Shown: piece by piece, positions 12,701-23,992 of the stretch
Layout: each line of letters begins with the position of its first letter
Position numbering within the stretch: the first letter of the stretch is position 1
Assembly (NCBI RefSeq): GCF_027244095.1
Contig: NC_069657.1
Span: 147,432,857 to 147,496,856 of the forward strand
Length of the DNA stretch: 64,000 nt
From: Hemicordylus capensis
Taxonomy: Eukaryota > Chordata > Lepidosauria > Squamata > Cordylidae
Direction: 5' to 3'
The notes under the pieces: model-generated
Seen by the model: the letters and a program-made list of their open reading frames with translations, nothing else
Databases searched by the model: none
What the model was told of the DNA's origin: nothing
Position numbers and translations under genes: made by a program

Positions 12701-15700
12701 GTGCTGCTGTAACCATGTACAGTGGTGTGAATGGGGAGGAAGTCCCAGCTCCGCCCTGTCAATCACCACCTCTCCCCACTGCTCATGCTTACAGTGGGGC
12801 TTGTCTGAAGAGGGAAGTGCGCTTGTGTGATTGCGAGGCTAGATCAATCCAGTTGACCTATGGATGCATACGAGTGTATAGTGTACACAGATACAGGTCT
12901 GTACACAGAAACAGTTATTCACACATTGTGTTGAACACAAGAACAGCAGTACACTTCCCATCTGTACCATGTGTCGGGATGCCATGTTACCTGGTCACTT
13001 GGGTGGCCCTGTGGAGTCTGGAGAAGGGCGTGGCATCTCTCCTCTGAGGATTCCGTTCCCTCTAGGGGGCAGTGGGGATGAGAAGGGCCCAGGCTGGTTG
13101 ATCCCAGTGGGGTTGAGAGGGCAAGGCCGGGAGAGCTCTAGGGAGACAGCTCTAGGGAGACAGCTAGGTTGGGTGTGGCAGGAAACAGGAAGCAAGGTCA
13201 GGAAGGGGGCAGGACATAGGCTTTAAGCCCTGTCAGCTCTGCACTGGGGTATTTAAAGATGTCAGCTGATGAGGAGGAGCTGTTTCTGAGTAGGGGAGCC
13301 AGGAGTTCTCCAGAGGAGGGAACTGGCTGAATGCAGCAAGCTAGGAGGAGGACGACTCAGGTGACAAGCTAACCTCCTCCCCTGGCTGTTCCTGAGGCTG
13401 ACTTTTTGCAGGGTGCTACAGTCATTCTGGAGTTCAAGAAGGGCTAGTAGCCAACCTCTTCCCCTGGGAGTCTGACACCATGCATTTGAGGCACCTGTAC
13501 CCAGGTCAACTGTTAAAATGAATGCAGGTACAGTCATTCACTCAAACACATGAACCTATGTATCGACATCTGTACACTTGTACCACATAATATCTGAATA
13601 GGGCTTTTGTCTCCTAGAAGCTGCAAAACTGTTGCTTCTTTATCTTCACACCCCAGACCACTCTCCCTTTAGCTTTGGGGCAAGGAGGTCTCACATTCTG
13701 AAGCTGCTCCTTCCAGAACACTCCAGAGCCATCTCTGTGCATCTCCCAGCCATTAGGAAATGTTAATGCAGACACCCTGGCCATTAACAGAAATCTGCCT
13801 AACTACAAAATCGGTTGACCAGAAGATTACATTCTTTATAAATGTCACATTTTATTGACACCGTGAGGAAAGTCTCCCCAATACTCCAGTTCTCCCAGCT
13901 GTGCTTTGCTGACTGGGGCATGCTGTACCATCTAGGAGACAGTGGTGAGAAGGGGAGAGATCAGGATGAGAGAACTGCCAGTATAATTGCAGCTTTTGTC
14001 ATCTCTTTGAGTGTTCTTGCTATAAAAGAGACAAACTTCTGGCCAGTTTAAGAAGTTGCTAGTAATTTTTTATAGAGTGGGGACGGTCAAAGAGCCATGA
14101 TAAGAAAATGGATCTTTCATGTATGCAGGCACTGTATTCCCAGTTACCAGATCCTTGGGAACAAACAACCTGGGATGGCCATCACCTTCCTCTCTGTTCG
14201 TAAGGTTCCAAAAGTTTCTGCCCAACCTTGGAAACAGAATGTGAGAAGTATATTTGTTCTGATCCCAGGAGTGAGAAGTATATTTGTTCTGATCCAGCAG
14301 ACAGTGCATAGTTTTAATTATTGTCATTGCTCTGCTTTTAACCAACAGCAAGTTCTCAAAGGTGTTTATATAGAAAAAGGAAAAAGATGATTCCTGAAAA
14401 GACTAAAAAGAAACACAAGGTTAGACATCAGTGACAGCCTCTAGAAAAACATTACGCTGAGCACAGGGAACTGTGATAGGGAAGGTAGCAAACAAAGCTC
14501 CAGCTGTGCACAGAGTCGTCTTCCACATGCACATGTCTCTCCTTTGGACGCCTGCCTAGATCTGGATTTGTGCAGTATATTGGTCAGAGCTGACTTTGCT
14601 TTGGAGGGCCTACAACTCCGAACATGTGCTTGGCATGCAAAGCATCCCAAGCTAAATCTCTGGCATCTGCAATTAAAGGGATGCCTTTACATTTAGGAAC
14701 AACCTAAAGGTTGTATGAGGGCTTAAAGAGAAGCTGCTAGTCAGCACTGACAGTAATCAGCTAGATGGAACAATGGTCTGATTCAGTGTAAAGCCGCTTT
14801 GTCTCTTCAGGCTTACCATTCCCCCCCCCACCCCTCTGGGGAGCAGCCTGTACATTCTCCATGGAAGCGAAAATACCTCCTTTGCCGACACACAAGGTTT
14901 TCTGTCCCTTGGTTCAGCAACAGATGCTTTGGGCATGGTGTGTGACTGGAACAGTTCAGCCCCACTTCTGCCAAGACTGTAAGGCAGGAAGGCTAGTTCC
15001 CTGTGCTCAGATTCTGCAACTGGCATAAATAAAGCACATTTGCATGTGCTTGCTTCATTTCCTCATGTATTCAACAATGTGAAGGAATGAGGAATGACTT
15101 TGGAGGCAACAGGTATGTAAGAACATAGGAACATAGAAAGCTGCCTTATACCGAATCAGACCCTTGGTCTATCTAGCTCAGTATTGTCTACACAGACTGG
15201 CAGCAGCTTCTCCAAGGTTGCAGGCAGGAGTCTCTCCCAGCCCTGTCTTGGAGAAGCCAGGGAGGGAACTTAGAACCTTCTGCATGCAAACATGCAGGTG
15301 CTCTCCCCAGAGCAGCCCCATCCCTTGAGGGGAATATCTTACAATGCTCACACATGTCGTATCCCATTCAATTTCAAACCAGGGAGAACCCTGCTTAGCA
15401 AAGGGGCCAATTCATGCTTGCTATACTGAGGGACCTTAAAGACCAAATTGAAGACAGATCATCCTGGAGAGAATCTATCTATGTGGTTGCTAAGAGTCGA
15501 CATCAACATGATTGCACTCAATCAATCAATCACCACAATTCATGCTTGCTATCACAAGAACAGGCAGCCTTTGAGTTGGGGCTGAGAGGAGTGCAAGTGC
15601 AAAAGGTTTTTCTTTCTGATCTTCATGGAAGTATTCTCTGAATCTTTGCCCATCTGTCCTCCAGATGGGCAAAGATTCAGAGTGGTAAAACTGCAGTGGT

Positions 15701-18700
15701 AAAACGCGCAGTGGTAAACGCGCAGTGGTAAGAACTGCCGCCCTGTAACCAGAAGGTTACAAGTTCGATCCTGACCAGGGGCTCAAGGTTGACTCAGCCT
15801 TCCATCCTTCCGAGGTCGGTAAAATGAGTACCCAGAATGTTGGGGGCAATATACTAAATCATTGTAAACCGCTTAGAGAGCTCCGGCTATAGAGTGGTAT
15901 ATAAATGTAAGTGCTATTGCTATTGCTCCCAACATTTCTCTGTTACCACGAGGGAGGAAACTGAGCAACAAAGTTTGCTGTGGCTCTTGGGAATGCTGCG
16001 AGTTGCAGCATAGTCAGGATTCCACGCAGGTTTCCAAATAACCCTCTGCCCCCAGTCAGTAGGATAGCCTATATTTTGCTTGTTGCTGAGGTCTGCTCCC
16101 GACAGCCACCACATTGTTCTTTGCCCTCCTCAGAGCTGCCGGTGAAATTTGTTCGAGGACTGTGTGATGTGACAGCACTACAGGGGGAGACGGTGCTGTT
16201 CTGGTGCGAACTGTGCAAAACCAAGGGAGATGTCCTGTGGCTGAAGGATGGGCAGGAACTGGTACCCAATGAACACCAGGAGATCCGGGCAGAGGGACGG
16301 GAGCGTTCGTTGACCCTGAGCCATGTGGGACCGGAGGATGCTGGCGAATACTCATGTGAAAGCAAGGATGACCGCACCCTGGCTATCCTCACAGTACAGA
16401 GTGAGTCCTACCGGTGTCCTTAGAAGCACTGTACTCCCATTCCAAGCATCCCAGTCTACAATCCTTTATGCATCATCATAATGTGGGCTGAAGGCCAGGA
16501 TCCAGCATAAAGCAAGTGTCATAGTCTTGTGCTTGGAAGCCCAGATATGTGAGCTCCTACCTGGAACTCTGGTTAAAATAAGGTATTATGACTGGGGTTT
16601 GGATACCCTGATCGGATTGCTGACAGGGTCACCAGGAGACAGTGTAAACAGACCTCTGGGGTGGGCGGGAGCTTCCCAGTGCATCCCCAGCCATCCCTAA
16701 CTTGTGGCACTTCTTCCCCAGTCCCTAGGTTAGTGGAGATCATTTCTGAGCTGCACAACTTAACAGTGCTCGAGGGAGATGATGCTACCTTCAAGGCCGT
16801 GGTGTCTCCAGATGATGTAGCCCTAAAGTGGCAGCTGAATGGCCAAGACCTGATGCCCAGTGAGAGGCTGACCACAACCAGGAGCGGGCTGTGCCACACC
16901 CTCACTATACGACAATGCAGGTTGAGTGACACTGGCATAGTAACAGTCATTGCAGAAGGCCTGGTGAGTTCGGCCAGGCTCAGTGTGCAAGGTAAGAAGA
17001 AAGGCAACACCAGGCATGTGATTGTGGGGTGGTTCAAGGGAGTGGAGGATGCTGGGGATGGTTGAATAGGAATCAGGACATCTAAGTTTAGGTTTATCCC
17101 TTGGAATAAGTTTCCACTGAAATTCAAGAGTGACGTTAGCCAATAGGAACATAGGAAGCTGTCATATACTGAGTCAGGCTATTGGTCTATCTAGCTCAGT
17201 ATTGTCATCACAGACTGGCAGTGGCTTCTCCAAGGTTGCAGGCAGGAATCTCTCTCAGCCCTATCTTGGAGAAGCCAGGGAGGGAATTTGAAACCTTCTG
17301 CTCTTCCCAGAGTAGCTCTATATCCCCTGAGGAGAATATCTTACAGTACTCACACTTCTAGTCTCCCTTTCATATGCAATCAGGGCGGACCCTGCTTAGC
17401 TAAGGGGACAAGTCATGCTTGGGCCCAATACCTGGGCCAGGTTTTGTCTTTTCCTGCCCCCATCCCCAATTCTGAACTTTATGCCAAGAAAATCTCAATT
17501 CTGTGGAATAAATTGTGAACACTAAGAACAGTTGCCTGTAGCTGCTTATCTGATATAAGTCAAGCTGCTTCTTTCACCCTGGAGGGCAGGCAACAGAAGC
17601 CTCATTGGAAGCCCTTTGTCTTCTAAATTTTGCCATCAAGCACTGTGTGTATAATTCTCAGACTGTATTTCCATAACTCTACAGGATCTGAGCTTAGACC
17701 TTTGCAAAACAAAATCTGAGATTCTCAAGTTGCTGAATTCTGTAGCCAGTACCAGACTCTGAGCTTGCCTCAGAGACAAGAAGCTGTGGAGCCAGTAGTT
17801 TTCAGTGCTTGGTTTCCAACTTGGGTACAAGTGTGGGATTCCCCTTGTGTGGGGAAAGAAAATAGAAAGAAAGACAGAATTTATATGGCCTTTGGGATGT
17901 TTGCACAGTGTGCGATAAAACATGCAGAATAGCCATGGGCATAATGGCTAGAATGTAGGACCTTGCACACTGAGAGAACTCTCCCTACAGAGAGCCACAG
18001 GCCGTGGCCCAGAATGCCTTGGAGTAGGGTATGTACCTGCTGGTGGTCAAGGGGTGGTGTTTCTCCTTGCAGAGGCTCAGGTGCTGTTTGTGCAGACACT
18101 GCGTGACGTGGTGGCTGAGGAGGGGCAGGACGTGCGCCTGGAGGTGGAGCTGAGCTTGGAGAGTGCTGAGGTGCAGTGGATGAAGCAGGGCATCCTGCTC
18201 CAGCAGAACACCAAGTACTGGATGGAGGCCCACGGGCACCAGCGAGCCCTTACCATCCACAGCATTGAGCTTGCAGACCGAGGCACCTACCGTTGCGAGA
18301 GCCTGCACGACCGCACCCAAGCCAGGCTGAGTGTGGAACGTATGTGCCAGCCCCTGGCATCTTTCCCATCCCTCTGTTGTCTGTTTGTAGAGTGCTAGTT
18401 CCCCTTGGCAGGGACAGCGTCACACCTCTGCTCTGTGTGTACAGCAGCTGGCACACTGTCGGTGTTAAATGCTAGTGGTTGTGCCCGGAAGGGTGTGTTG
18501 GTCTTACCAGGGTGAAATACCCACTTCTAGGTCAGGGATGGAATGAGCCTCCATAAGTGTAGGAGCCTTATATGGGGGGCAGTCCCAGGTTACTGTATCC
18601 ACTGGCAGGGCCAAACTAGATGAGAGTCAGATTACAGGATTGGGCCCCACCTGTTTGTTTCATTGAATGTTAATAGCAGGGAGAGGGAGTCCTGATCCAG

Positions 18701-20329
18701 ACTGGGACCACAGCGGGAGTGGGGCTTGAACCCTTTCCTCCTTCCAGGGTCTTGATCTAGATTCCTTCTGTTTGTCCCCAGAGGGAAGCCCTCCTTGGTA
18801 CCAACCCCTGCTTTGAGAAGGGGCTGTGTGCTCTCTGTCATTCCTGGGAAGCAGGCTCTTTGGGTTGCAGACATGAATTGCACACTGACCTCTCTCCACC
18901 TCTTTCCCTCGCACTCCAGCCCGCAGGGTGATGGTGAAGAAACCTCTGTTGGACGTGGAGACTATTGAGAAGGAGACAGTGACATTTGAGCTTGAGTTAT
19001 CTCATGCCAACGTATCTGGGGTCTGGACACGTGATGGCATCCGTGTGAAGCCCACCTCCACTTGCCGAGTCAGTGCCACGGGCTGCATCCACAGTCTGAC
19101 GCTGCTGGGGCTCACGCTAGATGACTCGGGCACCGTGGCCTTCACTGCCGACACTGTGCGGAGCAGTGCCCGCCTCACAGTCCGAGGTACTGGGGCAGGG
19201 GGAGGCCATGCAGAGCTCTCCCGGGTTGTCCAGCAGAGCTGCCCCGGGTGGTGAGGAGTTTGATTCAGGCTCCTTCCAGTTCAGACCAATCCCCGGGGAC
19301 TTTGTTCTGCTGCGATGCTTTTAATGGGTTCTTTGCGGACAAAATCTCCTATATTCAGGCTGACTTGGACTCCACTGTTTCTGCAGAGTCTATTAAGGTG
19401 GTGTCCAGCAATCCCTCTTGCAGTATTAGATTGGATCAGTTTCAATCTGTGATGCCTGAGGATGTGGACAAGCTGCTTGGGGCAGTGCGGCCTACCACTT
19501 GTTCTCTGGATCCTTGCCCGACTTGGTAGCTTCTGTCTAGCAGGGAGATTGTTGGAGATGGCTTAATTAATATCATTAACTCATCGCTGAGGGAGGGTAG
19601 GGTGCCTCCTTGTTTGAAGGAGGCAATTATTAGACCACTTCTTAAGAAGCCTTCCCTAGATCCCTCAGTGATGGATAGTTATAGGCCAGTCTCCAATCTC
19701 CCATAGTTGGGCAAGGTGATTGAGAGAGTGGTAGCGAACCAGCTCCAGGCAGTTTTGGAAGAAACCAATTATCTAGACCAGAAGATCTCAACTTTGGGTC
19801 CCCAGATGTTATTGGACTTCAATTCCCATAATCCCCAACCAAAAACCACTGGGGCTGGGGATTATGGGAGTTGAAGTCCAATAACATCTGGAGACCCAAT
19901 GTTGAGAATCCCTGATCTAGACCCATTTCAAGCTGGCTTTAGAGTGGGCTATGGGGTTGAGTCTGCCTTGGTCAGCCTGATGGATGACCTTTACAAGGGA
20001 ATTGACAGAAGGAGTGTGACTCTGTTGGTTCTTTTGGATTTCTTGGTGGCATTTGATACCATCAGCCATGGTATCCTTTTGGATCGCCTGGGAGAATTGG
20101 GGATAGGAGGCACTGCTTTGCAGTGGTTCCGCTCCGATCTCTCAGGCAGATTCCAGATGGTGGAGCTTGGTGACAGTTCCTCTTTAAAATGGGAGCTATT
20201 ATATGGAGTCTCTCAGGGCTCCATTCTGTCACCAATGCTTTTTAACATTTACATGAAACCGCTGGGTGAGGTCATCAGGAGATTTGGTGCAGGGTGTTAT
20301 CAGTATGCTGATGATACCCAAATCAATTT

Positions 20330-20370
<41 letters not shown>

Positions 20371-23300
20371 GAAATGGCACTCACTCCTTAAATGCCTGCC
20401 TACAGGCAGTATTGGGCTGGATGAGGGATAACAAATTGAAGCTGAATCCAAGCAAGGTGGAGGTGCTCATTGTGAGAGATCAGAATTTGAGGGATGAGTT
20501 AGATCTTCCTGTGCTGGATGGGGTTACATTCCCCCAGAATGAACAAGTACCCAGCTTGGGAGTGCTCTTGGATCCAGGCCTCACCTTGGTATCTCAGGTG
20601 GAGGCTATAGCCAGGAGTGCTTTCTATCAACTTCAGTTGATTTGACAGCTGCATCCATTCCTTGAAGAGAATGATTTTGAAACAGTGGTGCATCAACTGG
20701 TAACCTCCAGGCTCGACTACTGCAATGTGCTCTATGTGGGGCTGCCTTTGTATGTAGTTCAGAAATTTCAGTTAATTCAAAATGCAGCAGCCAGATTGGT
20801 CTCTGGGGTAACCTGGAGAGACCATATTATGCCTGTCTTAAAACAGTTGCACTGGCTGCCGATATGTTTCTGGGCAAAATACAAAGTGCTGGTTATTACC
20901 TTTAAAGCTCTGAACGGCTTGGGTCCAGGCTACCTTAGAGAGTGCCTTCTTTGGTGTGATCCCCATTGCTCACTGAGATCATCTGGAGAGGTCTGTCTCC
21001 AGTTACCACCAGTACATCTGGTGGTAAGTCGGAACCATAGCTGCTCCTGGGCTGTGGAATGTACTCTCAGAACATATCTGCAGTTTAGTCTCGCTGTCGG
21101 CCTTTAAGAGAGCCCTAAAAACTTACTTGTTTGGCCTGGCCTTCCAAAGTTTGTAAATTGGTTTTTAAAAAAAAGTATTTTAATTAGTTTTAAATGGTTT
21201 TTGAATTATTTTTATATTGTTTTTGCATTGTGTTTTAAGTGGTGTGTGTTTTTATGTCTTTTAAACTTTGTTGTACACCACCCAGAGCCTTTGGATGGAG
21301 CGGTTTATAAATTGAATGAATGAATGAATGAACGGAGGTCAGGAGGAAGTAATGGAAGGGAAAAATGTCTGGTGCCGATGTCTGGTCTGTTCCGGAGGGG
21401 AGGGGAGGGGAGGCTGCCTGCACATGCCCCTCCCTTCACTCATGCAAGCCATGTAGGCTGCAGCCCAGTGCTGTAGCTCCCTGCCTTAACTGCTATGTGG
21501 ATGTGCAGCAAGGCCCTTGGACCTGAGTTCTCCCCACAGCTGTGCAAACCCCCCAGGTTCACTATTCCTCGCCCCAACACAAAAGTGCCAGCTGACCCAA
21601 AGAGCTGTGTTGTGCAACAGCAGCAAAGACAGCTCCCAGGTCCACCTCTGCTGCATTTCAGGAGATGTGCCTCTCCCCTTTCACACAGGCATCGACCACA
21701 GCAGACCCGAAACCAAAGCCTGACACGGCTTCCGTGCCATGTTCAGTCTGAAGCAGCTCGGACCAGGGGCAGGTTGAGAGTGCAGTAGATGGGGGTGAGG
21801 TAGGCGGGTGGGTGATCGTCCTTCCAAGTCAGCTTGGGCAAGGGCTGCAAGCGGGTGTGCTGTGCCAAGTCAGGGGGAGTGTCCTGGAACATAGGAAGCT
21901 GCCATATACTGAGTCAGACCATTGGTCCATCTAGCTCAGTATTGTCTTCACAGACTGGCAGTGGCTTCTCCAAGGTTGCAGGCAGGAATCTCTCTCAGCC
22001 CTATCTTGGAGAAGCTGCCAGGGAGGGAACTTGGAACCTTCTGCTCTTCCCAGAGCGGCTTCATCCCCGAGGGGAAGATCTTGCAGTGCTCACACCTCTA
22101 GTCTCCCTTTCACATGCAACCAGGGCAGACCCTGCTTAGCAAAGGGGACAAGTCATGCTTGCTACCACAAGACCAGCTCTCCTCCTGGCTTGGCTAAGTT
22201 CAACCTTTTGACGGGGCGATGGCTTTTCATCCTCCCTGTGGGTGCATCTTTGTGCCACCTGTGCCCACCTTTGTCTCTGTCCCTGCAGAACCACCTGTCG
22301 CCATGCTGCGCCTTCCCCAGGATATGGGCATCCCTGAGACGGGCTCAGCCACCTTTGAGTGTGAGATCTCCCGGCCCTTGGCTGAGGTGAAGTGGTACAA
22401 GGTGAGGCTGCGGCGACCTCCCGCACTCCCCCACCCTTTCGCTTTCCTGGGCCTACCCTACACTCCCCAGAGCAGCAGCCTGCAAGAGGGTGAGCCAGCT
22501 TCAGAGCTCCCTGCAGACCTGACCATGGTGTTCAACCCAGGTGGGGCTCTCCTGCTTCCACACCCCTCTGCCTTGCTCAGCCCTTGACCAGCCTTCTGCT
22601 CTCTCTCTCTCTCCCTGGCTCCCGTAGGATGGGGAGGAGATCCAGACAGGGCCCAGCTGCCGCATGTACTCAGTGGGACGCCGGCGCCTCCTGCAGCTCA
22701 GCCACTGCAGCCTTGAGGATGCGGGCGAGTACACCTGCGATGCTGGCGACTGCCGCGCCTCTGCCAAACTGCGGGTCTTTGGTATGGATGACCTGGGCTG
22801 GAAATGGGAGCAGGGCCAGGAGGGGTGGGTTGGGCCATGCCAAGTGCCCTCTGACTTCCCATTCACAGGGGTCCATGGGCCTCTGTCATGTGCTGTAGCC
22901 TCCCTCTCCTGCTTCCCTGACATCTGCCTCTTGTGCCCTGGAGGTGGGTGGGCTGGTGATCAACTACATTGTGAGGAATCAGACTCTTGTTCTGGAAGCT
23001 TGTACAGCTTGTACAGGAAGCCAGGTCTAGGATAAACATTCTGTTCTTTTAAAAGTCTTCCTGGCTAGAAGAGCATTTCGGCAAAGGCAAAGCATGCCCA
23101 GGAGGGGAAGCCTGTGGATGTGTCTTCCTTCAGAGCTTTCAAGAACACATTTGACAGCCTTCTGGTTCAGTTTGTTTTCTAAGTATCTGATATCCCGTTA
23201 GGACAGGGGACTGGACTAGAAAGGTGATGACTCATTGGAGGAGGTTGCCTTCCAGCTCTGTGGTGAGCTAGTGAGAAAGCAGGCTGCGCTAGGAAGGCTG

Positions 23301-23934
23301 GAAGGAGAAAACCCTGTTTGCTTCTCAGGCCTTCGTCAGAGCCAAGGCTTAGCCCCAGGAGCCACTTGTAATGCCAGGGTCTGCCCAGCGGTTGGAGAAG
23401 CCATAATAAAGATATGAATGTTTCTGAGCGTGCGAAAAGCACCGAGGAAGGACAAGCAGTTCCCACATGTCTGGAATCAGAGGGAAGGGCTTCCAAGCCA
23501 GTGGGTGTGACTTCCAGGCATGCTTGAGCCCTGCCGGATGTCTCTCATGCTAGAAATTAACCATTGCAGCCCCTGCCAGGGTATGGTTCAAAAGTCACTC
23601 CATTAGGGAACCCTGGATTGATAGTTTTAAGATGGGGACTAGGGACCTCTGAAATTCAGTTCCCTCACCAGATCACAATTCTAAGGATTCTTTCTGGGGA
23701 AGTAATGACAACTAAACAGACTCAAAGTGAGTATGTCAGTGTAGATGTGCCCTGGGACAGCTTCCCCCAACCAGAGGGCTCTTGCTGGGGCACACAAGTG
23801 TGCTGCAGGAGGACACTGGCCACCAGTGTGCTGTGTGCTGTGCTGACTCGCTCTGAGCCTTAAAGCCCCATCCTTTTAGCCTGGTTTTTAATGATATCTA
23901 GTTTTAATTTTAATTTTATTCTGTTTACATGGGT

Positions 23935-23992
<58 letters not shown>

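Larger units (their letters stand above)
11595..16133 (+). other. OBSL1: OBSL1 intron, 4.5 kb
   Basis: No Ig exon is seen between domains 4 and 5. At 11740-12300 there is a CTG/CAG-rich stretch of unknown origin. At 12480-12970 and 13490-13570 lies moderately AT-rich sequence with repeated GTACAC motifs around a solo LTR. A SINE remnant (14590-14805), a 5S-SINE carrying a BovB tail (15121-15562), a perfect hairpin (15635-15681) and another SINE (15690-15925) follow. Nothing is recognised at 13620-14390. Confidence 0.7.
19230..21330 (+). mobile_element. L3/CR1-clade LINE, reverse transcriptase part, degenerate
   Basis: Translated pieces show non-LTR reverse transcriptase motifs: LLVLLDFLVAFDTISHGILL (domain A region), then GVSQGSILSPMLFNIYMKPL and the catalytic YADDTQ box near 20305-20325. 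A C-terminal stretch KYKVLVITFKALNGLGPGYL lies near 20880-20940. The frame is broken into at least four pieces: 19248-19529, 19899-20372, 20412-20645 and 20685-21107. The tail is GAATGAATGAATG. It is inactive and sense to OBSL1. Confidence 0.85.
19187..22288 (+). other. OBSL1: OBSL1 intron, mostly LINE and SINE
   Basis: Intron of 3.1 kb. About 2.1 kb is an L3-like LINE (19230-21330), itself carrying a MITE and an ATC microsatellite. A 5S-SINE lies at 21887-22182. The piece at 21340-21880 has no feature I can name beyond a GGGGA run near 21400. Confidence 0.75.
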
